From WRDF01 sp031552235 (GTDB lineage Bacteria; Bacteroidota; Bacteroidia; Bacteroidales; Rikenellaceae): a stretch of DNA of 64,000 bases. Where the stretch lies: contig JAVBMR010000024.1 in the NCBI GenBank assembly GCA_031552235.1, positions 1 to 64,000 on the forward strand. Direction: 5' to 3'. The notes below the pieces were generated by a model. It saw nothing but the letters and a program-made list of their open reading frames with translations. It had not been told where the DNA came from and did not search any database. Shown here piece by piece: positions 32,864 to 42,800 of this stretch (positions are counted from its first letter, which is position 1; each line of letters opens with the position of its first letter). The translations under genes and the position numbers were made by a program.

Positions 32864-33898
32864 TTATTTCACTTCCCAGGTGCTTCCGCTGTTGAGCAGT
32901 TCGTCCACGCTGTGTATCTTGCAGTTGCATTGCACGTCGGCAACCTGGCCGCATACCCTGTCGTCGTACGACGCGTCTTCCACGTCGCGGATCACGCCGA
33001 GCGCGACCGGGAATTCGGGGCCTTCCATGTTGACGAGCATCATGTGTATGGCCGGCTTCGGTTCACGCGCGTTGTGTACGAGGATATCCTTTTCGGTGAT
33101 CCCGTTCTCGCCGATGGTCACCACTTCGAGTTCGAGGCCGTTGAGGCGGATACCTTTGTTTTTTGCCTTGCCGAAGACCATGGGTTCGCCGTGGCGCAGG
33201 ACGATGGTGTTTTCCTCGCGGAGTTCTTTCGTGGCGGTGAATTTCGCGAATGTCTTATCGTTGAATATCACGCAATTCTGGAGTACTTCGACCACCGACA
33301 TCCCCTTGTGTGCCGCGGCGGCTTCGCAAAGTTGCTGCGTGAGCGCTACCTCGATGTCGATCGAGCGGGCGAAGAACGTCCCGCGTGCGCCGAGTACCAG
33401 CTCGCCGGGCTTGAACGGGTTCTCGACCGTACCGAACGGTGACGTTTTGGTTACCTTGCCAAGTTCCGAGGTGGGGGAGTACTGCCCTTTCGTGAGGCCG
33501 TATATCTGGTTGTTGAATACCAGTAGGTTGAGGTCGATATTGCGCCTGACCGCGTGGATGAAGTGGTTTCCGCCGATGGCCAACGAGTCGCCGTCGCCGC
33601 TGGTCACCCACACCGAAAGCTCCGGGTTGCCCACTTTCACGCCGGTGGCTATCGCCGCCGCGCGGCCGTGGATGCTGTGGAAACCATATGTGTTGACGTA
33701 GTAGGGGAAGCGCGAAGAACATCCGATACCCGACACCACGACGAATTTTTCGTGCGGTATGCCTGCGGTCTTCGCCACTTCGGGCATGGCTTTCACAACG
33801 GAGTTGAGGATGGCGTAGTCGCCGCATCCGGGACACCATTTCACTTCCTGGTCGCTCTTGAAGTCCTGAGCCGTGTATATATATTTATTGTCTGCCAT
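32864..33898 (-). CDS. korB: 2-oxoacid:ferredoxin oxidoreductase, beta subunit
   Basis: A 344-residue thiamine-diphosphate-binding subunit. Marks: VKWCPGCGDYAIL (Cys22, Cys25), SSRFPYYVNTYGFHSIHGRA, VWVTSGDGDSLAIGGNHFIHAVRRN (the GDGDS Mg-TPP motif) and LVFNNQIYGLTKGQYSPTS. With KorA it should interconvert 2-oxoglutarate (or a related 2-oxoacid) and its CoA thioester using ferredoxin, a central step of anaerobic metabolism. Two bases separate its ATG from the korA stop. The choice of 2-oxoglutarate over another 2-oxoacid is from family resemblance and is not proved. Confidence 0.9.
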   Translation of the reverse strand: MADNKYIYTAQDFKSDQEVKWCPGCGDYAILNSVVKAMPEVAKTAGIPHEKFVVVSGIGCSSRFPYYVNTYGFHSIHGRAAAIATGVKVGNPELSVWVTSGDGDSLAIGGNHFIHAVRRNIDLNLLVFNNQIYGLTKGQYSPTSELGKVTKTSPFGTVENPFKPGELVLGARGTFFARSIDIEVALTQQLCEAAAAHKGMSVVEVLQNCVIFNDKTFAKFTATKELREENTIVLRHGEPMVFGKAKNKGIRLNGLELEVVTIGENGITEKDILVHNAREPKPAIHMMLVNMEGPEFPVALGVIRDVEDASYDDRVCGQVADVQCNCKIHSVDELLNSGSTWEVK

Positions 33899-33900
33899 CG

Positions 33901-35748
33901 TTATCCCAGTATAGAGTTAAACTTGTCTTTGAGTTCCGCTACGGTGAAAGGCTGCCCCTGTACCTTGTTGAACTGCTCGAACGTGAATTCCTGGAAATTC
34001 ATCCGCAGGTAGTCGGCGAACTGCCCGAGGTTGAGCTCGCAAACCACGATCTTCTTGTAGTTCCTGAATATATCCCTCACGTTCTTCGGGAGCGGGTTGA
34101 TGTAGTTGAACTGGCACAGCGAAACGCTCTTGCCTTCGGCACGCATGGCGTTGACGCCAGACAGGAGGTGTCCTTTCGTTCCGCCCCAGCCCACGACCAG
34201 CAGGTCGCCTTTTTCGTCGCCTATAACGGTCTGATCGGGAATAAATTCCTGAACCTTAGCTACTTTCGCGGCACGTGTGTCGGTCATTTTCTGGTGGTTG
34301 GCCGGTACAGTCGAGGGCGAGCCTTTGAGCGCGTCCTTTTCCAGGCCGCCTATGCGGTGTTCCATCCCCGGGGTCCCCGGAAGCGCCCATCCGCGTGCGA
34401 GCTTGTCGTTGCGTTTGTATGGCATAAATGCGCCGCCGTCCTCGGTTTTGGTCACGATGGGCGGTACGATGGCCGGATAGTCCTTCATCGAAGGGATCTT
34501 CCACGGTTCGCTGCCGTTCGCAAGGTAGCCGTCGGTCAGAAGGATAACAGGCGTCATGTGTTCCATGGTCAGCTTGCCTGCCATGAAAGCGTAGTCGAAG
34601 CAGTCCGAAGGCGTGCTGGCTGCCATCACGATGAGCGGACACTCGCCGTTGCGTCCCCAAAGCGCCTGGAGAAGGTCGGCTTGTTCGGTCTTGGTCGGAA
34701 GCCCTGTCGATGGGCCGCCGCGCTGCACGTTCACGATCACGAGCGGAAGCTCGGTTATAACCGCCAAGCCCATGGCTTCCGATTTGAGCGAAAGGCCGGG
34801 GCCGGAAGTGGTCGTAACCGCGAAATTACCTGCGTACGAAGCGCCGATGGCCGTACAGATGCCTGCAATCTCATCCTCGGCCTGCAATGTCTTAACCCCG
34901 AGGTCTTTGCGCTTGGCAAGTTCTTCGAGGATAACGGTCGCCGGGGTGATGGGGTAGGAGCCGCAGAAAAGCGGACGTCCGCTCTTTTCCGCCGCTGCGA
35001 TGAATCCCCAAGCAACGGCCTGGTTGCCGCTGATGCTGCGGTAGCGTCCTTTGGGCAGGTCTGCCGGAGCTATCTCGTATGTGTTGGCGAAGGCGTGCGT
35101 ATTGGCCGCGTAGTTGAAACCGGCTTTGAGCGCGAGCTTGTTGGCTTTGGCTACTTCCGGGTTCTTTTTCAGGAACTTGGCGTCGATATAATTCTCGGTG
35201 TGTTCCAGAGGGCGGCTGAAAAGGCAGAAGCATATCCCCAGCGTAAACATGTTCTTGCATTTGAGCTTCGACTTCAGGTCTATGTCGACCTCCGCCAGCG
35301 CGTCCTTTGTCATCGTCGTGATGGGCGCGTGTATTATATTATAGTCCTGCAGGCCGAGTTCCTTGAACGGGTCGTCGGTGCAGAATCCGGCCTTGAGGAC
35401 AGACGCTTTGTCGTAAGAGTCGGCGTCTATTATAATGGTCGCCGATTTTTTGACCCAGCAGGCGTTGGCTTTGAGCGCCGCGGGGTTCATCGCGACCAAC
35501 ACGTCGCAATAATCGCCCGGGGTGTTCATTTTAGAGCTTCCGAAATGTACCTGGAAACCCGAAACGCCTGCCACGGTGCCTTGTGGGGCGCGGATCTCGG
35601 AAGGATAATCCGGGAAAGTGAGGATCCCGTTGCCTAAGAACGCCGAAGCGTCGGAAAAAAGAGTCCCCGTAAGCTGCATACCGTCGCCGGAGTCGCCCGA
35701 AAACCGGATGACTACGTCTTCAAGTTCCACTTTGTTGGATTGATCCAT
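33901..35748 (-). CDS. korA: 2-oxoacid:ferredoxin oxidoreductase, fused gamma-alpha subunit
   Basis: A 615-residue fusion. The gamma domain comes first (IRFSGDSGDGMQLTGTLFSD, YPSEIRAPQGTVAGVSGFQV, about 1-190). The alpha domain follows (GNQAVAWGFIAAAEKSGRPLF, YPITPATVILEELAKR, EDEIAGICTAIGASYAGNFAVTTTSGPG, NVQRGGPSTGLPTKTEQADL). This order is typical of Bacteroidetes KorA. The C-terminal part contains VVGWGGTKGHLLSGVNAMR, LCQFNYINPLPKNV, then VVCELNLGQFADYLR. It is the promoter-proximal gene of korAB, divergent from the CoA-transferase gene. Confidence 0.9.
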   Translation of the reverse strand: MDQSNKVELEDVVIRFSGDSGDGMQLTGTLFSDASAFLGNGILTFPDYPSEIRAPQGTVAGVSGFQVHFGSSKMNTPGDYCDVLVAMNPAALKANACWVKKSATIIIDADSYDKASVLKAGFCTDDPFKELGLQDYNIIHAPITTMTKDALAEVDIDLKSKLKCKNMFTLGICFCLFSRPLEHTENYIDAKFLKKNPEVAKANKLALKAGFNYAANTHAFANTYEIAPADLPKGRYRSISGNQAVAWGFIAAAEKSGRPLFCGSYPITPATVILEELAKRKDLGVKTLQAEDEIAGICTAIGASYAGNFAVTTTSGPGLSLKSEAMGLAVITELPLVIVNVQRGGPSTGLPTKTEQADLLQALWGRNGECPLIVMAASTPSDCFDYAFMAGKLTMEHMTPVILLTDGYLANGSEPWKIPSMKDYPAIVPPIVTKTEDGGAFMPYKRNDKLARGWALPGTPGMEHRIGGLEKDALKGSPSTVPANHQKMTDTRAAKVAKVQEFIPDQTVIGDEKGDLLVVGWGGTKGHLLSGVNAMRAEGKSVSLCQFNYINPLPKNVRDIFRNYKKIVVCELNLGQFADYLRMNFQEFTFEQFNKVQGQPFTVAELKDKFNSILG

Positions 35749-35841
35749 GATATGATTAAGATTAGTCTGAATTTTTAATGAAATGGTTACAATTTCATGT
35801 TTTTTTATTCAAGCCCCCCTCTTTAAAGGGGGTTTGATATG

Positions 35842-35849
35842 CAAATATA
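35842..35849 (-). promoter_or_regulatory. -7 box for korAB
   Basis: TATATTTG on the minus strand. The leader of about 90 bases includes a CCCCC...GGGGG hairpin (35815-35833) between box and start codon. No clear -33 element. Confidence 0.45.
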
Positions 35850-35924
35850 CTGATTTTTATCTAAACATGTATCCGCCGGCGCGAAATTTTACCTCGTTTA
35901 ACGCTAACTTAACTTAATAATAAG

Positions 35925-35955
35925 TTTGAACGATAAAAAATTATTCATACTTTTG
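35925..35955 (+). promoter_or_regulatory. Consensus promoter of the CoA-transferase gene
   Basis: TTTG (35925-35928), 19 bases, TACTTTTG (35948-35955), 48 bases before the ATG. Confidence 0.8.
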
Positions 35956-36003
35956 GGATTCGATTATTGAAATAATCCAAACAAAAATAGAACAAAAACG
36001 GCC

Positions 36004-37323
36004 ATGAACCACAAAATTAAATTCGTTTCCGCCGAAGAGGCTGTCAAAGTGATCAAATCGGGCGACCACATCCACCTCAGCAGTGTGGCCAGCGCGCCCC
36101 AGTGCCTGATCAACGCGATGTGCAAAAGGGGAGAGAACGGCGAGCTTAAAGACGTCCGCATCCACCACCTCCACACCGAAGGCCCGGCGCCCTATGCCGA
36201 CGCACGGTTCGAAGGCATTTTCCAGCACGACGCTTTCTTCGTAGGCTCGAACGTCCGCAAGGAGGTGCAGGCAGGCGCGGCCGATTATATCCCGATCTTC
36301 CTCGGCGAAACGCAGAAACTCTACCGCTCAGGTGTGGTTCCGTGCAACGTGGCGATGATTCAGGTGTGTCCGCCAGACGAACACGGTTATGTGTCGCTCG
36401 GTACTTCGGTAGACGCTACGCTCGCCGCTGTGGAGTGCGCAGACCATGTGATCGCCGTGATAAATAAGTATGTACCGCGCGCGTTCGGCGACGCTATGAT
36501 ACCGCTCTCTTATATAGATATTTTCGTTGAGGACGACCATCCGCTGATCGAGGGACACCTCTCCACTCCGGGCGAGATAGAATGCCAGATAGGGCGCAAC
36601 TGTGCCGCCCTGATCGAGGACGGCGCGACGCTCCAGATGGGTATCGGAGCTATCCCCAACGCGGTGCTTTCGCAGTTGGGCGGCCACAAGAACCTCGGGA
36701 TCCACACCGAAATGTTCGCCGACGGCGTGCTGCCGCTGGTGGAAAAAGGCGTTATAAACGGAGAAAACAAGGCGATAGACAAGGGTAAGATGGTTTCCAC
36801 GTTCCTCCTCGGTTCGCAGAAGGTATACGACTTCATCCACAACAACCCGCAGGTTTCGATGAAAGACGTGGGCTACACCAACGACCCGTTCGTAATCGCC
36901 CAGAACCCGAAGGTGACAGCCATCAACTCGGCGATACAGATAGACATAACAGGGCAGGTTTGCGCCGACTCGATCGGGCGTAAGATGTTCTCGGGCATCG
37001 GCGGCCAGATCGACTTTGTATACGGTGCTTCGCGCTCGCAGGGCGGCAAGGCCATCATAGCACTGCCTTCGGTTACGACCAAGGGTATCAGTAAGATATG
37101 CGACACGCTCAATCTGGGCGCAGGGGTCGTGACGTCGCGCTTCCATGCGCATTGGATCGTTACCGAGTACGGTGCTGTGAATCTCTACGGCCGCACGCTC
37201 CAGGAAAGGGCGAGGTTGCTGACGAGCATCGCACACCCCGACCACCGCGAAGAGCTTGAAAAAGCCGCTTTCGAACGCTACGGCTCGCACTACGCGTACA
37301 TCCTCAAGACGGTTAAGGCGTAA
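36004..37323 (+). CDS. Acyl-CoA:acetate CoA-transferase (4-hydroxybutyrate/butyrate CoA-transferase family)
   Basis: A 439-residue enzyme of the acetyl-CoA hydrolase/transferase family. Marks: ASAPQCLINAM, LHTEGPAPYADARFEGIF, VGSNVRKEV, CPPDEHGYVSLGTSVD, MGIGAIPNAVLSQLGGHKNLGIHTEMFADG with the nucleophilic Glu236, GGQIDFVYGASRSQGGKAIIALPS, and YGAVNLYGRTLQERARLLTSIAHPDHRE. This is closer in shape to the AbfT/But-like transferases than to succinyl-CoA:acetate transferase Cat1. Its neighbour korAB makes a CoA thioester, so the pair may feed succinate, butyrate or acetate formation (inference). It is monocistronic, with promoter and terminator. Confidence 0.85.
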   Translation: MNHKIKFVSAEEAVKVIKSGDHIHLSSVASAPQCLINAMCKRGENGELKDVRIHHLHTEGPAPYADARFEGIFQHDAFFVGSNVRKEVQAGAADYIPIFLGETQKLYRSGVVPCNVAMIQVCPPDEHGYVSLGTSVDATLAAVECADHVIAVINKYVPRAFGDAMIPLSYIDIFVEDDHPLIEGHLSTPGEIECQIGRNCAALIEDGATLQMGIGAIPNAVLSQLGGHKNLGIHTEMFADGVLPLVEKGVINGENKAIDKGKMVSTFLLGSQKVYDFIHNNPQVSMKDVGYTNDPFVIAQNPKVTAINSAIQIDITGQVCADSIGRKMFSGIGGQIDFVYGASRSQGGKAIIALPSVTTKGISKICDTLNLGAGVVTSRFHAHWIVTEYGAVNLYGRTLQERARLLTSIAHPDHREELEKAAFERYGSHYAYILKTVKA

Positions 37324-37343
37324 CGTTGTAATATGCAAAGGAA

Positions 37344-37374
37344 ACGGGAAGCTGTCAGCTTCCCGTATTTTTTT
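37344..37374 (+). terminator. Terminator of the CoA-transferase gene
   Basis: ACGGGAAGCT-GTC-AGCTTCCCGT followed by A and seven T residues. Confidence 0.92.
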
Positions 37375-37436
37375 GACCGATAACTGAGAAAATATAACGA
37401 TGAGGCTTAATTCTCAAGAAGCCTTTCAAAAATATA

Positions 37437-37507
37437 CATCCCGCGGCTGCGGGGGCGACGCTTTCAGCGTCGAGCCGTGGGATGTAGCGGCGGCCACAGG
37501 CCGCCGC
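37437..37507 (+). repeat. Palindromic REP-like element, copy 4
   Basis: Outer stem CATCCCGCGGCT (37437-37448) / AGCCGTGGGATG (37473-37484) with one G-T pair; inner stem CGACGCT-TTC-AGCGTCG; stem 2 GCGGCGGCC-ACA-GGCCGCCGC (37487-37507), 9 bp perfect. Confidence 0.9.
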
Positions 37508-37552
37508 CCATACCATTGCAAAGGTAATAATACAAGAACTAAGCAATCTTCA

Positions 37553-37590
37553 ACGAAAAACGGACAGAAATTTTCTGTCCGTTTCTTTTT
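37553..37590 (-). terminator. Terminator of fabI (possibly bidirectional)
   Basis: AACGGACAGAAA / TTCTGTCCGTTT with A-run on the left and T-run on the right. Confidence 0.85.
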
Positions 37591-37621
37591 ATTTGTCACT
37601 GCGCCTTTCGGTCGGCCAGCC

Positions 37622-38485
37622 TTATTTCTTCGCTGATTTATTCTTGCTGACGTCGCGGAATTCGGCTTCGAGGCCTTTCTCGTAGGTCCCCATCGCGCGC
37701 ATCGACATACCCATGCTGCTGAAACCGCCGTCGTGGAACAGGTTCTGCATGGTGACTTTGCGGGTTAGGTCCGAGAAGAGCGTCAAAACGTAATCGGCGC
37801 AGTCGGCAGCGGTTGCGTTGCCCAAAGGCGACATGCGTTCGGCGAAATCGAGCAGGTCGCCGAGGCCGAGAACACCGCTACCTGCGGTAGTGGGCGTGGG
37901 CGATTGCGACACCGTGTTGATACGTATCTTTTTCTCGCGGCCGTAGATGTAGCCGAAACTGCGTGCTATGGATTCGAGGAGCGCCTTGGCGTCGGCCATG
38001 TCGTTGTAGCCGTAGAGCGTGCGCTGGGCGGCGATGTACGAAAGGGCCACTATCGAACCCCAGTCGTTCAGCGCGTCTTTCTGGCGTGCCACCTGAATGA
38101 CCTTGTGGAACGAAATTGCCGAGATATCGAGTGTTTTCGAAAGGAAATCGTAGTCGAGGTCGTCATACGTGCGGCCTTTGCGTACGTTGAGCGACATGCC
38201 GATCGAGTGGAGGATGAAGTCGAACTTGCCTCCGAACTGCTCCATCGTTTTATCTATAAGGTTCTCAAGATCCGGTACGCTGGTTGCGTCGGCCGCGATT
38301 ACCGTGGCTTTGCATTTCTTTGCCAGTTCGTCGATCGTACCCATACGGATCGAAACCGCGGTGTTCGTAAGTACTATCTCCGCGCCTTCCTCCACGGCCC
38401 TTTCGGCTACTTTCCATGCTATCGACTGTTCGTTGAGCGCTCCGAAGATGAGGCCTTTTTTCCCTTTAAGAAGATTGTATGACAT
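37622..38485 (-). CDS. fabI: Enoyl-[acyl-carrier-protein] reductase
   Basis: A 287-residue NADH-dependent reductase that completes fatty-acid elongation cycles. I start at MSYNLLKGKKG (38485); upstream codons belong to the promoter. Marks: KGLIFGALNEQSIAWKVAERAVEEGAEIVLT (atypical Rossmann start), LHSIGMSLNVRKGRTYDDLDYD, IVALSYIAAQRTLYGYNDMADAKALLE, and NTVSQSPTPTTAGSGV. The catalytic Tyr-x6-Lys is in YGYNDMADAK. The overall motif set is that of the Bacteroidetes FabI variant. Confidence 0.93.
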   Translation of the reverse strand: MSYNLLKGKKGLIFGALNEQSIAWKVAERAVEEGAEIVLTNTAVSIRMGTIDELAKKCKATVIAADATSVPDLENLIDKTMEQFGGKFDFILHSIGMSLNVRKGRTYDDLDYDFLSKTLDISAISFHKVIQVARQKDALNDWGSIVALSYIAAQRTLYGYNDMADAKALLESIARSFGYIYGREKKIRINTVSQSPTPTTAGSGVLGLGDLLDFAERMSPLGNATAADCADYVLTLFSDLTRKVTMQNLFHDGGFSSMGMSMRAMGTYEKGLEAEFRDVSKNKSAKK

Positions 38486-38509
38486 AATCAAAATGTTGGT
38501 TTGACGGCT

Positions 38510-38517
38510 CAAAGGTA
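38510..38517 (-). promoter_or_regulatory. -7 box for fabI
   Basis: TACCTTTG on the minus strand, 24 bases upstream of the ATG. A CGCCCCG...CGGGGCG hairpin lies just upstream (38538-38569). Confidence 0.5.
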
Positions 38518-38582
38518 GTAAATTTCCATAAAATACCGCCCCGCCTGCCAATTTTAGACAGACGGGGCGACATATAAAGGCT

Positions 38583-38653
38583 GCGGATGCCTATGGCAGC
38601 CGCTACATCCTGCGGCTTGGCGATTTCATCGCCGTCCCCGCAGCCGCGGGATG
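38583..38653 (-). repeat. Palindromic REP-like element, copy 5 (inverted orientation)
   Basis: On the minus strand CATCCCGCGGCT ... AGCCGCAGGATG form the outer stem (one mismatch), GGCGAT-GAA-ATCGCC the inner stem, and GCGGCTGCC-ATA-GGCATCCGC stem 2. It lies between the fabI promoter and the end of the efflux operon. Confidence 0.88.
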
Positions 38654-38720
38654 TATGTGCCGGAAACACGCTTTGTGTCATCCCGGAGATTAAGCAAAAT
38701 CCGTGTTAAAGCCTGCCTTG

Positions 38721-39899
38721 TCACAGCCTTATCATGTTTATGCGGGCGTAGGCCAGCAGATAGTCGCGCTGCAATTCGAGGATGGAGATATGCGCCTCGT
38801 AGATGGGCTGGATCTGCGAGAAGTACTCGGTTATGCCGATCCGGCCGGCATCGAGCGCCTTGCGTGCATACCCGACCGATTCCTCCAGGTTCAGCATTGA
38901 TTCGTACCTCGACAGCGATTCGCGCATGATCCGCGCCTGGGCGTATTGCTCGCGCAGCCCGGTCTGTATATCGACTTCCTTGCTCTGGAGCGCCGCTTCC
39001 GCATACTCTTGTTGTGCTTTTGCACGCTTCACGTTGTTGCGGTTGCCGAACATGGGGATGCTCATGCCCATTTGCAGTCCGTTGAACCGCTCGCCGGGGC
39101 CGAACTCGTGTATGTAGCCTGCCGACAATTTGGGCAGCGACAGGCTCCGGCTCAGCTTAATGTCGCGCTCTGAGGCTTCTTTTTCGGCCATCAGGGCCAG
39201 CAGTTCGGGAGACATGTCGGCGTACTCGGCATAAACCTCGTCGAACGGCCGCAAGTCGGGAAGTTGCCCGAAGTCCGCCACGGCGATATCAACGCCCTGG
39301 CCACCGTTCAGCCCGGCCAGCCTTTCGAGTGCCGATTCCAGCCCGACCTCGGCCATTTTCAGCGCGTTGTCCTTTTCTATCAGTGTGAAGTTGGCTTCGT
39401 TGAACTGAAGCACATTAGCGTCCCCGACTTCAAGTTTTTTCTCGTACACGCCAGCTATATCCCTGGCGTTCTGTGCAAGAAAGCCAAGTACCGAAACAAT
39501 ACGTTTAAGGTTCACGGCTTCTATGTAGAGGGTTTGCGCTTCGAGAAGCAGCGATTGCCGCGCGGCCTGGTACTCGTGGCCGTACTTCTCGGCCAGCGCC
39601 TGCGCAAGCTTGTTGCGGTTGGCGTAAACGGTCGGAAAATCGAATGGCTGCGACACCGAGATCTCCCCCGTTTTCCCAAGCGAAGAAGGGTTGCCCCACT
39701 TATATTCGAACCCGATTTCCGGGTCTGCGAGGCTGTTGCCCACCTTGGCCTCGATGGTCTGGGCGTCGCGCAGCTTGCGCAGGGCGGCGAGGGTGGCGTT
39801 GTTGGCCTCGACGTCGGTCAGTATCCTCTCCAGCTCGGTTTGTGCCGAGAGGGAAAGAGCCGCCGCCGCGAAGGCTATCGCTAAAAATATCTTTTTCAT
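38721..39899 (-). CDS. TolC-family outer-membrane factor of the metal efflux system
   Basis: A 392-residue outer-membrane channel subunit with a signal peptide (IAFAAAALSLSAQ). The two OEP repeats are visible as long helices: ANNATLAALRKLRDAQTIEAKVG with the family motif NSLADPEIGFEYKWG, and later LKLSRSLSLPKLSAG-like DIKLSRSLSLPKLSAGYI, then MGMSIPMFGNRNNVKRAKAQQEYAEAAL and GITEYFSQIQPIYEAHI. It is the last gene of the operon; its ATG overlaps the stop of the RND pump gene (ATGA), so translation is coupled. It completes an inner-pump, adaptor and outer-channel set. Confidence 0.88.
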   Translation of the reverse strand: MKKIFLAIAFAAAALSLSAQTELERILTDVEANNATLAALRKLRDAQTIEAKVGNSLADPEIGFEYKWGNPSSLGKTGEISVSQPFDFPTVYANRNKLAQALAEKYGHEYQAARQSLLLEAQTLYIEAVNLKRIVSVLGFLAQNARDIAGVYEKKLEVGDANVLQFNEANFTLIEKDNALKMAEVGLESALERLAGLNGGQGVDIAVADFGQLPDLRPFDEVYAEYADMSPELLALMAEKEASERDIKLSRSLSLPKLSAGYIHEFGPGERFNGLQMGMSIPMFGNRNNVKRAKAQQEYAEAALQSKEVDIQTGLREQYAQARIMRESLSRYESMLNLEESVGYARKALDAGRIGITEYFSQIQPIYEAHISILELQRDYLLAYARINMIRL

Positions 39900-42800
39900 G
39901 ATTTGGCTTTTTTCGATGCTTTTTTGGAGTTGATGAGCGTGTAGACTATCGGCACGATGAACCCGTTGAGAAGTGTTGAGCTTATCAGCCCGCCGAGGAT
40001 CACTTTTGCCATGGGGCTTTGTATCTCGTTGCCGGGCAGGTCGCCGCCCAGCGCGAGCGGGATAAGTGCGAGCGCCGAGGTCAGCGAGGTCATAAGTATC
40101 GGGTTGAGCCTGTCGAGCGAGCCTTTCATGACGCTCGCACGCAGGCCTAGGCCTTGGGCGCGCAGATGTTCGTAGTGCGACACGAGCAGTATGCCGTTGC
40201 GTACGGCGATACCAAGCAGGGAGATGAACCCGATTATGGCCGGGATACTCAAAACGCCCGAGGTCAGCCAGATAGCGACAACTCCGCCTATGAGCGCCAG
40301 CGGCAGGTTTACCATTATCATCGCCGACAGCGACACCTTCTTGAACTCCATGAAAAGTAGCATGAAGATCACTACGAGCGCCGCCAAAGACATGAACAGC
40401 AATGTCCTGGATGCCGCCTGCTGGCTCTCGAACTGGCCGCCGTACTCGATCCAGTAGCCTTCGGGGAGGACGATGTTTTCCCCGATCCGCTCCTGTATCT
40501 GCTTCACGGCGCCGCCCAGGTCGCCGCCCGTCACGTTGGCCGACACCACGATCTTGCGCCTCACGTTCTCGTGGTTGATGGTGTTTGGACCGGTGGTCGA
40601 GCGGATGTCGGCCACGTAACTCAGCGGCACCTTCACCCCGTCCGCGCCGTCGATCAGAAGGTTGCCGACGCTTTCGATGGTCTTACCGCCCGGATCGTCC
40701 ATCTTGACGGTCACATCGAAATAACTCGCCCCGTCATATACCTGCGACACGACCCGCCCAGCCAGCGCCACTTCGACGAATTCCGAGAATTCAGGTATCG
40801 TAATGCCATAAGCGGCAAGCAGTTCGCGGCGAGGTTCGATCCTCAACTGCGAGCGTTCGACCTGCTGCTCTACGTTGACGTCGGCAAGCCCTTCGATCCC
40901 GGCTATTTCGGCTTTTATCTGGTTGCCGATGGCGAACATGCGGTTCAGGTCGTCACCGAACAGCTTTATGGCAATGTTGGCCTTAGTCCCGGAAAGCATG
41001 GCGTCGATACGGTGCGAAATGGGTTGGCCGATCTCGACGCTCAGGCCGCCGAGGTGTTCGAGTCGTGAGCGAACATCGGCGAGGAATTCCTCGCGCGAGC
41101 GCTTCCCTAACTGGAACGGCGCTTCTATCTCCGAGGCGTTCACTCCGAGCGCGTGTTCGTCCAGCTCGGCACGCCCTGTTTTGCGGGCAACCGTTAATAT
41201 TTCCGGCACTTCCATCAATATTTTCTCGACCGCGCGGCCTATTTTGTCCGACTCTTCGAGCGAGATGCCGGGTAGCGTTGCAACGTTTATCGTGAGCGAA
41301 CCCTCGTTAAACGGCGGCAGGAAGCTGCTCCCGAGGGTCAGGAAGACTATAAGCGTCCCGGCGAACAAAGCTACTGTAACGCCTATGACAGCCTTTTTCC
41401 AGCGCAGCGCCCATTCCAACGCCCGGCCGTAACCCTTCTTGAGGAATGCCGAAACCGGGGCTTCCTTTTCCGCGCGTTGCTGAGCCTTTTCGCCTGTCAG
41501 CATGAAGCTGCACATAACCGGCGTGAGGGTCATCGCCACGACGAGCGAGCAGAACAGCGACACGATGAACGACACGCCCAGCGGAATAAGCATGCGCCCC
41601 TCCATCCCCCCGAGGAAGAACAGCGGCACGAACGCCACCATCGTGATTATCGTTGCGTTCACTATCGACATGCGGATCTCGGCCGAGGCGTCGTAAATAA
41701 CGGTCAGGCTGCGTTTACGTTCTTCTTTGGGGCGCAGGCGGTTCTCACGCAGGCGCTTGAACACGTTCTCGACGTCGATGATGGCGTCGTCGACCAGTGA
41801 GCCTATCGCTATCGCGATACCGCCGAGGCTCATAGTATTGATTGTAAGACCGAACGCTTGCAACACAATCACGGCCATCAAGACCGAGAGCGGGAGCGCC
41901 GTCAGCGAGATTACCGTCACGCGCCAGTTCATCAGGAACAGGAAGAGTATGACCACCACGAACAGCGCACCCTCGAACAGGGCCTTCTGCACGTTGTTTA
42001 CTGACGATTCGATAAAACGCGCCTGGCGGAAAATGTCGGTCGAAACGGTGATATCTGCGGGGAGCGAGCGCTTCAGCTCCTCCACTGTGCGGTCGAGGGC
42101 GTCGGTGAGTTCGAGCGTGCTGGTGCCCGGCTGTTTGGTGACGGTGATAAGCACCGAGGGCTTGCCCTGTACCGATGCGACGCCCAGCTGCGGCGACTTC
42201 GTTCCAATCCTAACCTCGGCTACGTCTTCGAGCCGGATCGGCAGGCCGCCGGACATTTTGACAAGCGATTTGCCAAGCACCTGGGCATCGGTCGTGGCGA
42301 GTGCGCCGGTTATAATGTACTCGTTGCCATATTCATACAGCACGCCGCCGGTAGAGTTGCGGCTCATGTCGGCCGCGGCAGCCAGCACCTCGTCCGCCGT
42401 CACGCCGAGGTCTTTCATACGCGCCGGCGACAGCAGTATCTGGTACTCCTTTATATCACCCCCTATGACGGCGACCTGCGCCACGCCGCCTGTCGAGAGC
42501 AGGCGCGGGCGGATAGTCCAGTCGGCGATGGTGCGCAGTTCCTGGAGCGACGTTTTGTCGGACGTAAGCCCGATTATCATCACCTCGCCGAGTATCGACG
42601 ACTGCGGGCCGAGGGTCGGCGTGCCGACATTGGGCGGCAGCGATTCGCCTATGGCGGCGAGTTTCTCGGTCACTATCTGGCGGGCGATGTAGATGTCGGT
42701 CTTCCAGTCGAATTCGACCCACACTACCGAGAAGCCGGTGGTCGACGACGAGCGCACGCGCCGCACGCCGGTAGCGCCGTTCAGGGCGGTTTCCACGGCG

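Noticed and set aside
34168..35637. 489-codon plus-strand frame opposite korA
   Set aside because: Shadow of the KorA gene; translation has no family features.
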